Of a stretch of DNA of 39,653 nucleotides, positions 8,519 through 16,365 are shown in pieces. Both the position numbers and the translations under genes were made by a program. Within the stretch, counting starts at the first letter, position 1; each line of letters begins with the position of its first letter. Origin of the DNA: a virus; IMG/VR virus record IMGVR_UViG_3300023179_000238, positions 1-39,653 of that record. One strand, given 5' to 3'. Under the pieces are notes generated by a model, which searched no databases, was not told the DNA's origin, and saw only the letters and a list, made by a program, of their open reading frames with translations.

Positions 8519-9021
8519 AAGTCATAATTTATTTTATCCCCATTTGCCATAGAATAAACAACGTGGGTTGGTTCCAATTTGAATTGAATACCTTTTAGTT
8601 TATTTGCATATTTCTTACCCATACCAGGTTTTAAATACCCGATTGTTAAATGGGGATGATAGTCAGGAAAAGATGTTGTGTGTGGATAATTTGATAACTC
8701 TTTATTTGTTTCATGTAAGTTTGGTCCACTTGTATCAAATTTCAATACATCATAGTTTTCATTTTCAAATAAAGATGGATTTGTAATTCTACAAGTTCCA
8801 TAATCAAAGTTGTTTATCACATCTGCAACATCACCTTCAGTAACATCATCATGCAATCCATAAAGTAATGTGGTGTGTGGTTCATCTTCTAAACCAAAAC
8901 TTCTATCACCATCTTCGGTGTAGATGTCATTTTCATCAATTAGTGAATGTAGGTTTTTGATCTCAGGGAAATCAAAATATAACATTACACATCCGTAGTC
9001 GTATGTTTGTTTATCACTCAT
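8515..9021 (-). CDS. 2H phosphoesterase (LigT / 2'-5' RNA ligase-like)
   Basis: 168 residues with the two H-x-T motifs that define the 2H fold: PHTTLLYG with His49 and Thr51, and HPHLTIGYL with His124 and Thr126. The spacing (75 residues) suits a two-lobed single-domain enzyme. Family members cleave 2',3'- or 2',5'-phosphodiesters and cyclic nucleotides. Phage anti-CBASS protein Acb1 of T4 has the same fold and degrades cyclic-oligonucleotide signals, so an anti-defence role is possible, as is tRNA or RNA end processing beside the P-loop kinase. Substrate cannot be read from sequence. Confidence 0.75.
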   Translation of the reverse strand: MSDKQTYDYGCVMLYFDFPEIKNLHSLIDENDIYTEDGDRSFGLEDEPHTTLLYGLHDDVTEGDVADVINNFDYGTCRITNPSLFENENYDVLKFDTSGPNLHETNKELSNYPHTTSFPDYHPHLTIGYLKPGMGKKYANKLKGIQFKLEPTHVVYSMANGDKINYDL

Positions 9022-9022
9022 T

Positions 9023-9259
9023 TTAATAAATTTTTATTGTCGGATATTCTTTTATTGTGACAAATCTTTTGTCTATTTCATAATAATTTTCTAATACTTC
9101 TGAAAGTAAATCATCTTTAGTTTTTTTAGCATAGTTATAAGAAACTGCTCCATACCCCATGTCTATTGTGTAATAGATGTTTTTCCATCCAAACCACCCT
9201 TTTCTTTGTAATGTATATGAGTCTTTATGTTTTATAAACCTAATTTTAATTGTTTTCAT
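9023..9259 (-). CDS. Hypothetical basic protein
   Basis: 78 residues rich in Tyr and Lys (KIRFIKHKDSYTLQRKGWFG), with a predicted beta-hairpin then a helix. No known family recognised. Its ATG overlaps the TGA of the preceding gene, so translation is coupled. Confidence 0.7.
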   Translation of the reverse strand: MKTIKIRFIKHKDSYTLQRKGWFGWKNIYYTIDMGYGAVSYNYAKKTKDDLLSEVLENYYEIDKRFVTIKEYPTIKIY

Positions 9260-9432
9260 ATATTTTCTATTATCTTTTCACCCATTTTATCTAAAATCCT
9301 TTCAATTTCCTTAACAATTTCAATTGATTTTTTTTCTCTATCCCAATACTTTGTGTCTAACTTATGGTATTTACCCTCAAAGTATTTTTTAAGGGCAATT
9401 AATTCAGTTGGTGGTAAGTTTTTTATGTCCAT
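9256..9432 (-). CDS. Small helical protein, 58 residues
   Basis: Starts MDIKNLPPTELIALKKYFEG and ends ILDKMGEKIIENI. It looks like a two-helix coiled protein. Its stop overlaps the next start as ATGA, which supports it being real despite its length. Confidence 0.65.
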   Translation of the reverse strand: MDIKNLPPTELIALKKYFEGKYHKLDTKYWDREKKSIEIVKEIERILDKMGEKIIENI

Positions 9433-9490
9433 AACTTTAATTACTTTTTACAATTTTATCTGTTTTTGTCAAAACTATTTTACATCATTA

Positions 9491-10081
9491 TCAAACCAAA
9501 TAGTTTGGTTCAAACTTTCTATCATCTTTAACAACTTCAAAAATACCTCTCATCATAATATGTCTTGTTCCTTTCATTCTATATTCTTCCGGATTATCTA
9601 ATACATCATCCAATAACTTGTGAATATCATTTCTTAATGTTGTTTCATCTTTATTTACAGATAAGTCCTGTGTCATTTCTGGTGACCAAGTAAGTAAAAT
9701 ATGTTTTGTAGGTTCAAATGTCATTGGGTTATAAATTGCTGGTGATATTGCTGCGCCATTTTTAACCGGTTCTAACATCTTTGAAGGGTCATACAATTCA
9801 GGTGTTAAACTTATTGAATACAAATAACACTTACCTTTGTATTTAATTCCTTCTGAATACTTGTATGTCTGTGTTATTAATACTTTATCTTCACCCGCTT
9901 TAAATGGTCCTGGAAAATGTACTATTTCCAAATCATCACATTCTGAAAACGCATCAAATTTTAATAGTTCGTCTTTTACTTCTTCAAGGACTTTTGAATT
10001 TAAGATTGGTCCAAAAGACGGTGTCATACCTAATTCTGGTCTTTCTTCATAAATTTTTGTTACAAATTCTTCTAATTTCAT
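9491..10081 (-). CDS. Hypothetical protein
   Basis: 196 residues, mixed alpha/beta, starting MKLEEFVTKIYEERPELGM. The region KYKGKCYLYSISLTPELYDP suggests a central sheet. No catalytic motif or transmembrane segment is visible, and I do not recognise the family. Confidence 0.75.
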   Translation of the reverse strand: MKLEEFVTKIYEERPELGMTPSFGPILNSKVLEEVKDELLKFDAFSECDDLEIVHFPGPFKAGEDKVLITQTYKYSEGIKYKGKCYLYSISLTPELYDPSKMLEPVKNGAAISPAIYNPMTFEPTKHILLTWSPEMTQDLSVNKDETTLRNDIHKLLDDVLDNPEEYRMKGTRHIMMRGIFEVVKDDRKFEPNYLV

Positions 10082-10092
10082 TTTTTTTATTT

Positions 10093-10344
10093 TTAATTGT
10101 TTATTTCATATTTTAAACCCCAATTTTCACTTACCTCTTTAAACTTTTCTTCAACCATTTCTTTTTTGATCCCATTTAAAGATGTGAAATCATTTTCAAA
10201 GTTTTGTCCGTGTTCTTTGTTGGCATCACTTATTTTTTGTTTAAGTGTTAAAAGTTCATTTGAAGTGTAAAATTCGGTCCCGTGTTCAACAACTTTTAGT
10301 TCCACAAGAATTTTATTGGTTGAGGTTTTTATTTGGTGTATCAT
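10093..10344 (-). CDS. Hypothetical protein
   Basis: 83 residues with a short N-terminal strand region (MIHQIKTSTNKILVELKVVE) and a helical, charged rest. Overlaps the upstream gene by four bases (ATGA). No known domain. Confidence 0.7.
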   Translation of the reverse strand: MIHQIKTSTNKILVELKVVEHGTEFYTSNELLTLKQKISDANKEHGQNFENDFTSLNGIKKEMVEEKFKEVSENWGLKYEINN

Positions 10345-10547
10345 TTTTTTAATCTTTTTATCACTAAATTACTATAACCTTCCAATAACATAATCTTTCT
10401 TCTAATGGTAATATTTTCCATATCGGCCAACATTCTCAAATAATCATTAAACTCTTCCAGTTGTGTTTGTGGTTCAACTTCCTTTTGAATTTCCAAATCA
10501 AGATCCGGAAATGTGTTTTTAATTGCGTTTAGTTTGTGTGTACTCAT
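10341..10547 (-). CDS. Small helical protein
   Basis: 68 residues, starting MSTHKLNAIKNTFPDLDLEI and helical throughout. Both ends overlap neighbours by four bases in ATGA junctions, tying it to the thymidylate synthase gene immediately upstream. Function unknown. Confidence 0.7.
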   Translation of the reverse strand: MSTHKLNAIKNTFPDLDLEIQKEVEPQTQLEEFNDYLRMLADMENITIRRKIMLLEGYSNLVIKRLKK

Positions 10548-11377
10548 ATTGCCATTTCTAATTGTGAATTTATTTTCATTATTTTACTCACATTGTGTAT
10601 TTTGAAATCATCTATAGTATAATCGTAGAAGTTTTTATTTTCCATTAACTCAATATATGGTAAATCACTTTCTAATGGTGTCCTATCTAATAATTCACTA
10701 ACACCATCAAAATGTCTATCGTATATGTGAAGATTTTGTACTAGATGACAAAACTTACCAACTTTATAACCACAGTGTCCGGCAATCATCATTTGTAATC
10801 CTAAATATTGTATCTTGTTGATATATCCAGCAATCAAATAATCGTTTGATCTTTGGATTAATGTCATATCCAACACTTTGTCTTCATCTTCTTTTCTAAC
10901 CGACCAAATGGTTTCATAAGCACAAGGATAAAGTCCTGGTGTTTCTTGTAAATCAGAATATTGATACATATTTATAATGTGTCTCCTACCAAATGGGTCC
11001 TTAACCAGACCAACAAGTAGTTTATTCATTAAATCATATCTTTTGATTGTTGCACCATATCTTTGACCGATACTTCCATCACCGATATCCCATTCATCCC
11101 ACCAGTTAATACCCATCTCACGAGCAACCTCAAGTGATGAACTTTGTTTTTGGTATATCCAAAGTATTTCTTTAATTCCGGTTTTAATCGCAGTATTTCT
11201 TAATGTGGTGATTGGAAACTCTCCTTTTGAAATATCATATTCCTCAAATACCTGTGTTATGAATCTAGAATAGGCTGGTGTTCCATCAGCGTATTTTGGT
11301 CTAGGATTTTCATCCCAAGAACCTTCTGACATAATCTTTGATAGGTTTTGAATATAATATTTGTCGGCTTTATTCAT
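10544..11377 (-). CDS. thyA: Thymidylate synthase (ThyA, B. subtilis/phi3T type)
   Basis: 277 residues from MNKADKYYIQNL; I prefer this ATG to an in-frame ATG 35 codons earlier because the earlier stretch lies inside the next gene and lacks family similarity. Visible motifs: DGTPAYS, GIKEILWIYQ, GQRYG, the dUMP-phosphate loop DPFGRRHIINMY, the catalytic site LYPCAYETIW with Cys152, QRSNDYLIAGYIN with Arg176 and Asn187, and HIYDRH. The PCAYE rather than PCHAF context is typical of the ThyA of B. subtilis and phage phi3T. The Asn at the base-discriminating position argues for dUMP rather than dCMP. It makes dTMP from dUMP with methylene-tetrahydrofolate, supplying phage DNA synthesis. Confidence 0.92.
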   Translation of the reverse strand: MNKADKYYIQNLSKIMSEGSWDENPRPKYADGTPAYSRFITQVFEEYDISKGEFPITTLRNTAIKTGIKEILWIYQKQSSSLEVAREMGINWWDEWDIGDGSIGQRYGATIKRYDLMNKLLVGLVKDPFGRRHIINMYQYSDLQETPGLYPCAYETIWSVRKEDEDKVLDMTLIQRSNDYLIAGYINKIQYLGLQMMIAGHCGYKVGKFCHLVQNLHIYDRHFDGVSELLDRTPLESDLPYIELMENKNFYDYTIDDFKIHNVSKIMKINSQLEMAI

Positions 11378-11561
11378 TGTCGTTATAATGTTCAAGTTGA
11401 TCTTCATTGAAGATGTGTAATAATCCATATTTGTCCATTTCACCAACCACTCGGATATCTCCTTTAATTGTTTCAAACACACCTACAATGGTGCAAGGAA
11501 ATTTATATCCCTTTGTTTTGTGAGCCTTGTCGCCCACCTTAAATTTTGTTTCTTTCTTCAT
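11370..11561 (-). CDS. Small SH3-like phage protein
   Basis: 63 residues, FKVGDKAHKTKGYKFPCTIV and GLLHIFNEDQLE, a pattern I recognise from small phage proteins with a likely SH3/Tudor-like barrel. Its last eight bases overlap the start of thyA. Role unknown. Confidence 0.75.
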   Translation of the reverse strand: MKKETKFKVGDKAHKTKGYKFPCTIVGVFETIKGDIRVVGEMDKYGLLHIFNEDQLEHYNDNE

Positions 11562-11640
11562 CTTTTAAAATATGATTTAAATTTCATCCACACTATTTCA
11601 GGATAGTTCCATAACCACCAAAAAAATATATAAATTTTTT

Positions 11641-11928
11641 TCATAAATCAATCATTTTATATGTTGTTGTTTTGACTTTGTTTGCTTCTTCTATTATGTC
11701 CTTATTTTTATAATCTTCAATAACTTTTAAGGCAGACTCTTCGGTAGCATATCCCACGGTTATTGTTTCAGATAAACCAAATGTATTACCGTGAGCGTGA
11801 ACTACAGTATACCAAACAATTTCTTGTCTCTTTATCCATAGTCCAGAAATTTTTAATTTACCCACTTGTGGTGTGTAAGTTTTTTGTCCATTATTTTTTT
11901 CTTGTATTTTGATTCTATAGTACGACAT
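11641..11928 (-). CDS. Hypothetical protein
   Basis: 95 residues from MSYYRIKIQEKNNGQ; this ATG sits two bases beyond the preceding TGA, which decides it over a start 12 codons earlier. Predicted beta-rich with an AHGNTFGLSETITVGYATEE segment and a C-terminal helix. No family recognised. Confidence 0.65.
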   Translation of the reverse strand: MSYYRIKIQEKNNGQKTYTPQVGKLKISGLWIKRQEIVWYTVVHAHGNTFGLSETITVGYATEESALKVIEDYKNKDIIEEANKVKTTTYKMIDL

Positions 11929-11929
11929 A

Positions 11930-12112
11930 TCATTTAGAGTTTTTCCATTCTTTCCAAGTATCAAAATCTTTAAGTAACTCCATTCTTTTCACATCCATAA
12001 TATATGCTTGTTCTATAATATCATAAAACCTGTCCCAATGAATATCTTGGAAATGTGTATCTGAATCAAGTTCAACTTGTTCTTTAATAAATTCAATCGG
12101 TGTCTGTTCCAT
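11930..12112 (-). CDS. Small helical protein
   Basis: 60 residues from MEQTPIEFIKEQVELDSD; the ATG lies one base after the preceding TAA. Rich in acidic and aromatic residues. Function unknown. Confidence 0.65.
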   Translation of the reverse strand: MEQTPIEFIKEQVELDSDTHFQDIHWDRFYDIIEQAYIMDVKRMELLKDFDTWKEWKNSK

Positions 12113-12113
12113 G

Positions 12114-12374
12114 TTATAATCTTTCAAATTCTTCTTTAACTAAATCTATTTCTTCGTTCAACCTATCAAGTTCTTTGGTTATCATTTCTTTAATAAGATC
12201 CCTATTATTGAGAAATACCTCTTGTTTACTCGGAAAATGACCTCCCCTTGAATATTCAATTTTTACACCTAAACCACAACATTTAAGTGCGGATTCCAAT
12301 TTATACTTTTGTATTTCCAACCTATCAAGGTCTCCTTTAATTTTTTTTGCCTGTTCAAATTTTTCTATTTCCAT
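12114..12374 (-). CDS. Coiled-coil protein
   Basis: 86 residues. Heptad-like helices at residues 1-30 and 58-86 flank a short region with CCGLGVKIEYSRGGHFPSKQ. Possibly an oligomeric accessory protein; no known family. Confidence 0.65.
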   Translation of the reverse strand: MEIEKFEQAKKIKGDLDRLEIQKYKLESALKCCGLGVKIEYSRGGHFPSKQEVFLNNRDLIKEMITKELDRLNEEIDLVKEEFERL

Positions 12375-12380
12375 ATAAAA

Positions 12381-12476
12381 TTAATTTTGGCCGAACATTA
12401 ACCAACCAATCGCAATACCTGCAAATATTCCAACTAAGGTACCTATAATATACCATTTTTCATTAAAATCTTTCAT
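12381..12476 (-). CDS. 31-residue membrane peptide
   Basis: MKDFNEKWYIIGTLVGIFAG then IAIGWLMFGQN: a single membrane helix with small-residue (Gly, Ala) packing faces. It is one base from the next gene upstream and fits the tight operon spacing, so I accept it despite its size. Confidence 0.55.
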   Translation of the reverse strand: MKDFNEKWYIIGTLVGIFAGIAIGWLMFGQN

Positions 12477-12477
12477 A

Positions 12478-12744
12478 CTATTTAAACATTTCTTGAAACT
12501 TTGGGTTTATATCCCACTCATTAACAAACTCTTCTAAAGTCATTACTCTAACTTTATTTTGATTTGGGTCATCAATAAGAAACTCATAATCAGGTTCTTC
12601 AAGTTTATTTGTGTAGAATAAGTAATTATCGTAATAGTTTACTAAATTTTCTACCGACTCTGAATTTTCAGGTATTTTAATCTTAACGGGTTCAGGAAAA
12701 AACATATTCATCCCAACACCTAAATTAACTTCTATTGTTTTCAT
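12478..12744 (-). CDS. Hypothetical protein
   Basis: 88 residues, starting MKTIEVNLGVGMNMFFPEP. Mostly beta in the first half, ending in an acidic helix. Overlaps the upstream small gene in an ATGA junction. Function unknown. Confidence 0.7.
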   Translation of the reverse strand: MKTIEVNLGVGMNMFFPEPVKIKIPENSESVENLVNYYDNYLFYTNKLEEPDYEFLIDDPNQNKVRVMTLEEFVNEWDINPKFQEMFK

Positions 12745-12908
12745 TTTATAATCCCTAATTCTTTTCTGTATTTATTTATCAATTTTCTTTCTTCACTAAA
12801 CTTGTCATTATTAGAAGCCATATGTCCTTTTATAACTTCTCTAGTTATTTTTAATTCAGTTTTTAAAATATAACTTAACTTTTCAGAATCTGTCAAATCA
12901 TTTTCCAT
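12741..12908 (-). CDS. Small basic helical protein, 55 residues
   Basis: MENDLTDSEKLSYILKTELK onward, ending KYRKELGIIK. It overlaps the 3' end of the glutamine synthetase gene by 11 bases and the next start by an ATGA, which supports translation in this operon. Confidence 0.6.
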   Translation of the reverse strand: MENDLTDSEKLSYILKTELKITREVIKGHMASNNDKFSEERKLINKYRKELGIIK

Positions 12909-14112
12909 TCAAATTAAATTTAATTTCTTCAGATGGTATATTAGATCCGACCATAGTTTCTTTATCAATTTCATAGTCATCATCATTTTTATATTCATTT
13001 AATAATTCATCATTTGATAATGTTTTAAAATCTGTTGTTAAATTATTAATATCAAGTTTATAGTTAATTTTATGTTTAATATCTTCTATTGCTGTTGCAT
13101 TTTCAATTGACTTATCTATTTGATATATAATTTTATATGGATCTGCGTTTGAGCCCGGTCTTCTATCTTCAACATAACCTTTCCAATTTTCTGCAGTTTG
13201 TTGTGGTACTCTGATTGACGCACCTCTATCAGAAATACCCCAACTAAATTTATCAATTGATTGTGTTTCGTAATTTCCTGTTAACCTTAATTCATTTGAC
13301 GATCCGTATTCTTTGATGTGTTCCCAATGTCTTGCATTAAAACTCGCAAACAATGATTCAAAATATTCTTTCCCTCCATCTTCTCTCATTTTGTGGTTTG
13401 AAAAATTTGTATGTAATCCTGAACCATTCCATTGTCCGTGTGTTAATGGTTTTGGGTGTAATTCAATGTGATAACCAAACTCTTCGGAAATTTTATATAA
13501 AAAGTATCTACTTATCCACAAATCATCCCCACCTTTAAGTTTCCCTTTTGAAAATACTTGATACTCCCACTGACCTAACGCAACTTCAGCATTTGTTCCT
13601 GTAATATCAATACCATAATCTAAACACATATCAAGATGTTTTTCAACTAAGTCTCTTCCTATTACATTATGCCCAACACCACAATAATATTCACCTTGCC
13701 CTTTTAAGATATTTCTTTTATGTCCAAGTATATTTCCATTTATTTCTTCTCTGATAAAATATTCTTGTTCGAAACCTAACCACAAATCTTCTTGTTCTTC
13801 ACCAATTTTTGATCTCATATTAGATTCATGTGGAGTACCATCAGGATTCATTACTTCACACAAAACATATATTGTTTTATTTTCAGAAGGAAAATTATAA
13901 TGTTTGTACATAGCAACCGGATTTAATATTCTATCTGAATTTCCAGTGTCTGCTTGATTTGTTGAGGACCCATCAAAATTCCATTTTGGTAATTTATTAA
14001 CATCACCAATATATCTTGTAATATCTGTGTATTCTACAATTTTAACTTTGCTTCTCAAGTTTGGTTCGGGTTTATAACCATCTAACCATACGTACTCTAA
14101 TTTAACTTTCAT
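12898..14112 (-). CDS. glnA: Type II glutamine synthetase
   Basis: 404 residues. Type II (eukaryote-like) signatures appear in order: KWNFDGSSTNQAD near 43-55, FEQEYFI near 114-120 (metal-binding Glu), GEYYCGVG near 140, GTNAEVALGQWEYQV near 172-186, LHPKPLTHGQWNGSG with its ATP-binding loop, and FSWGISDRGASIRVP. These residues carry ATP, metal and glutamate sites, so the enzyme should make glutamine from glutamate, ammonia and ATP. GSII is usually 340-370 residues; the last ~45 here are an acidic tail (NDELLNEYKNDDDYEIDKET) unlike the family. Rare in phages; it may raise glutamine for nucleotide synthesis. The gene lies in the same operon as thyA. Confidence 0.9.
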   Translation of the reverse strand: MKVKLEYVWLDGYKPEPNLRSKVKIVEYTDITRYIGDVNKLPKWNFDGSSTNQADTGNSDRILNPVAMYKHYNFPSENKTIYVLCEVMNPDGTPHESNMRSKIGEEQEDLWLGFEQEYFIREEINGNILGHKRNILKGQGEYYCGVGHNVIGRDLVEKHLDMCLDYGIDITGTNAEVALGQWEYQVFSKGKLKGGDDLWISRYFLYKISEEFGYHIELHPKPLTHGQWNGSGLHTNFSNHKMREDGGKEYFESLFASFNARHWEHIKEYGSSNELRLTGNYETQSIDKFSWGISDRGASIRVPQQTAENWKGYVEDRRPGSNADPYKIIYQIDKSIENATAIEDIKHKINYKLDINNLTTDFKTLSNDELLNEYKNDDDYEIDKETMVGSNIPSEEIKFNLNGK

Positions 14113-14219
14113 TTTTTATATTTATTTTTTAAGTATTTATTCCATTGTTCTTGTTTTCTTCTGTTGATGAAGAACCAACCTAAGTTTAGTTCAAACCATC
14201 TGTTTAATTTTTTCAACAT
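14109..14219 (-). CDS. 36-residue basic peptide
   Basis: MLKKLNRWFELNLGWFFINR onward, ending KNKYKK. It overlaps the upstream gene by seven bases and the glnA start by ATGA, so coupling of glnA translation to this frame is likely. Confidence 0.55.
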   Translation of the reverse strand: MLKKLNRWFELNLGWFFINRRKQEQWNKYLKNKYKK

Positions 14220-14449
14220 ATTTTTTCAAATCTTGGTGTTGGGTATTCTAATCCTGTCTTTTTAGTTCCAATAAGTTCAATCCACTCTTTTAATGGTCTT
14301 GCATAGATACTACCAAATGATAGTGATTTATAAATCACCAATCCCTCATTATTATCTGTATGATTTGCCAAACAAATCACCTCATATCTACCACCTTTAT
14401 AGTGTTGGTATTTTTCTCCCGGTAAAGGGTAATTAATGTATTCTATCAT
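14213..14449 (-). CDS. DUF1653 family protein
   Basis: 78 residues. PGEKYQHYKGGRYEVICLA, the LVIYKSL strand and YARPLKEWIE match the DUF1653 pattern (P.G.Y.HYKGG.Y.V). The family is small, beta-rich and widespread in bacteria and phages with unknown activity. Confidence 0.8.
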   Translation of the reverse strand: MIEYINYPLPGEKYQHYKGGRYEVICLANHTDNNEGLVIYKSLSFGSIYARPLKEWIELIGTKKTGLEYPTPRFEKIC

Positions 14450-14450
14450 A

Positions 14451-14555
14451 TTATTTTTTATTTATATATTCATCATAAAGGTATTGTCCAATCCAATATA
14501 AGAAAAGTAAAAGGACAAAGAACCAACAAACAACTAAAAACTTAATCAGTAACAT
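14451..14555 (-). CDS. 34-residue membrane peptide
   Basis: MLLIKFLVVCWFFVLLLFLY then WIGQYLYDEYINKK: one strong membrane helix followed by a short polar tail. It fits between neighbours with one-base spacing. Confidence 0.55.
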   Translation of the reverse strand: MLLIKFLVVCWFFVLLLFLYWIGQYLYDEYINKK

Positions 14556-14556
14556 A

Positions 14557-14742
14557 TCAAAAAATTAAACCAACTAATAAGCCTATACTAAAACCAAATA
14601 AGAAAAAACCAAGCCCTGCAAAAATAATCAGTCTTTTAATTAGTTTCATATCAATTAATGGTTTAGATGTAATATCACCAAAACCTTTCATTACATTTTC
14701 AAGGTTTTTAAACATGTTTGGGTCAAATGGATTTTTATTCAT
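14557..14742 (-). CDS. Small tail-anchored membrane protein
   Basis: 61 residues with a polar N-terminal half and a hydrophobic C-terminal helix (LIIFAGLGFFLFGFSIGLLV) that should anchor it in the membrane with the N-terminus in the cytoplasm. Function unknown. Confidence 0.65.
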   Translation of the reverse strand: MNKNPFDPNMFKNLENVMKGFGDITSKPLIDMKLIKRLIIFAGLGFFLFGFSIGLLVGLIF

Positions 14743-14745
14743 TTC

Positions 14746-14973
14746 TTAATTTTTTATTAAAGTGTTATTTTCTACTAGTTTTCTTTTTTGTAAATCTATT
14801 TTGTATTTTAAATCAACAATGTATGGAGTCGCCAACATTTTATCGTAATCTTCTTTTACTAATTGTATTTCAAAGTTATTAATTAATCTTTCACAACTAG
14901 AAACCTGATTCCAAGTATTGCAAGATTTTATAACATTCTCAATCCACTTTTTTATCTGATACTTTTCTTTCAT
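14746..14973 (-). CDS. Hypothetical helical protein
   Basis: 75 residues, MKEKYQIKKWIENVIKSCN onward. Two Cys residues (18, 27) and a basic C-terminus. No family recognised. Confidence 0.65.
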   Translation of the reverse strand: MKEKYQIKKWIENVIKSCNTWNQVSSCERLINNFEIQLVKEDYDKMLATPYIVDLKYKIDLQKRKLVENNTLIKN

Positions 14974-14976
14974 AAT

Positions 14977-15348
14977 CTAATCTAATAAAAAAATACAATC
15001 ATTAAAATCATACAAATGATTACCCCTTGTTGATCTAACTTGTAAGTAATATTTATACCCATAGATTTCAACTGGTTTTTGTTCTTCACCATCCTTCAAT
15101 AATTTAATTGGAAGTGTAATATTTGTTTCAATTCCGTGAATTACCTCAATGTTTTTAACAACATCAGTCCAAGTTGAAAGTCCGAATTTTCCTTTATACA
15201 TAAATTTTTTTCCTACCAAACTTTTCATATCAAATGTTGGTATTATAACTTCTTCTTCAGGTAATAATGGATTTTTCTCACCAGTTAGTTCTTCGTAATA
15301 TGGATTCAATTCTCCTGTTTGTGGATCGTGTGTTGGTATTTTAGTCAT
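14977..15348 (-). CDS. Hypothetical protein
   Basis: 123 residues. A Pro-rich N-terminal region (PTHDPQTGELNPYYEELTGE) precedes a beta-rich domain (KFMYKGKFGLSTWTDVVKNI). Overlaps the next gene upstream by eight bases. Function unknown. Confidence 0.7.
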   Translation of the reverse strand: MTKIPTHDPQTGELNPYYEELTGEKNPLLPEEEVIIPTFDMKSLVGKKFMYKGKFGLSTWTDVVKNIEVIHGIETNITLPIKLLKDGEEQKPVEIYGYKYYLQVRSTRGNHLYDFNDCIFLLD

Positions 15349-15526
15349 TGTATAATATGTACAGTCTTTGTGCTACTAATTTTAAATCCGCCTCTAATTT
15401 AGATATTTTTTTCTTATCTTCTTCAGTTAATTCAAACTTTTCTGCCTTTATGTCAGCAATCTCGTTTACAATTCTTCTGTGTTGCTCCATTAACGCTCCT
15501 TGCAACAATCTTTTGTCTTCTTTCAT
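15341..15526 (-). CDS. Small coiled-coil protein
   Basis: 61 residues with heptads across nearly the whole length (HRRIVNEIADIKAEKFEL, ISKLEADLKLVAQRL). Probably dimeric; role unknown. Confidence 0.65.
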   Translation of the reverse strand: MKEDKRLLQGALMEQHRRIVNEIADIKAEKFELTEEDKKKISKLEADLKLVAQRLYILYND

Positions 15527-15534
15527 TTTTTATA

Positions 15535-15642
15535 TTATTTTATTTTTATTATTTCAAATATAGAATAAACTCCACAAAAAAACATAATCAAACCACCAAC
15601 ACCAAACAATAAAAACATTCTAAAAATCTTATATAAAATCAT
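15535..15642 (-). CDS. 35-residue membrane peptide
   Basis: MILYKIFRMFLLFGVGGLIM then FFCGVYSIFEIIKIK: an almost entirely hydrophobic peptide, starting inside the 3' end of the next gene upstream (ATG at 15642, that gene's stop at 15639). The overlap supports coupled translation. Confidence 0.55.
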   Translation of the reverse strand: MILYKIFRMFLLFGVGGLIMFFCGVYSIFEIIKIK

Positions 15643-15887
15643 TTTACAATAGCCTTTGTTAATGTGTTTATTAATACTTGAACTTCCCCAAATTCATGGA
15701 ACCTTACCAATGGGTCTGTATTAAAAAAATCAACATACCATTTACCCTCTTTAATTTCTTCATTGGTTGGTGTTATTAAAGTGAGTCCATCAACAATGTC
15801 TAAAACATAGTAATATGATTCGTCCTCATCGTATTCTTTTATTTCTTCACTTTTAAAACCTAAAAGTATTAATTCTCTTTCTGTCAT
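15639..15887 (-). CDS. Hypothetical phage protein
   Basis: 82 residues, starting MTERELILLGFKSEEI. Acidic, with YYYVLDIVDGLTLITP as a likely beta sheet core. I associate similar short proteins with phages of Bacteroidota but know no function. Confidence 0.7.
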   Translation of the reverse strand: MTERELILLGFKSEEIKEYDEDESYYYVLDIVDGLTLITPTNEEIKEGKWYVDFFNTDPLVRFHEFGEVQVLINTLTKAIVK

Positions 15888-16141
15888 TTTATAAGTTTTA
15901 CTTTGGTTACTTTTCCTTTTTTATCTGTTTTATATTTAATTCTAAATGTATCTTCAATAGTGTATTCACCTTCTTCCATGTTCAAACAATACCATTCACA
16001 TGTGTCGTGATGATATAAATGAACGTGTATTTTTTCAAGTTCTTCACAACGTTGATATTCAATATCTTTATACATCCAATTTGAACAACTTGATAATGCT
16101 ACTAATAATGTAAAAATAAAAATTTTATTTAACATAATCAA
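15884..16141 (-). CDS. Small lipoprotein A
   Basis: 85 residues. A signal of about 17 hydrophobic residues (LNKIFIFTLLVALSSC) ends in a lipobox, with Cys19 as the lipidated residue; the second Met (MLNKIF) could also start it. The mature part carries two more Cys (CEWYC) and ends in a Lys-rich strand. It should sit on the inner or outer membrane. Adjacent, overlapping partner of the next lipoprotein gene. Confidence 0.75.
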   Translation of the reverse strand: MIMLNKIFIFTLLVALSSCSNWMYKDIEYQRCEELEKIHVHLYHHDTCEWYCLNMEEGEYTIEDTFRIKYKTDKKGKVTKVKLIK

Positions 16142-16365
16142 TCAAGGTGTTTAATTGTAAATGGTGGATAAATTCTAACTTCACTTCCATCACTATTAAA
16201 ATAGTATGCAGTGTCACCGTCAAAACTTATTGTATCAGTATACCAAACAGCATCGTGCATGGAAGTTGTTCCGTTAGAAGGAATATATACTTTCCCTCTG
16301 ATTTCATACTTGTAATCAATATTTGAGCAAGATGAAATTAATAAAATAAATAATAATTTTTTCAT
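16138..16365 (-). CDS. Small lipoprotein B
   Basis: 75 residues with a very short signal, MKKLLFILLISSC, giving lipidation at Cys13. The mature part is beta-rich (YKYEIRGKVYIPSNG). Two tiny lipoproteins in tandem in a phage operon suggest a surface role, for example superinfection exclusion, but this is inference only. Confidence 0.75.
   Translation of the reverse strand: MKKLLFILLISSCSNIDYKYEIRGKVYIPSNGTTSMHDAVWYTDTISFDGDTAYYFNSDGSEVRIYPPFTIKHLD

Noticed and set aside
10544-11377. dUMP or dCMP hydroxymethylase instead of thymidylate synthase
   Set aside because: The base-discriminating Asn and the general pattern fit ThyA of B. subtilis/phi3T; nothing specific points to hydroxymethylation.
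10544-11482. Longer thymidylate synthase start (35 extra codons)
   Set aside because: The extension overlaps the neighbouring gene and has no family similarity; the ATG at 11377 begins where homology starts.
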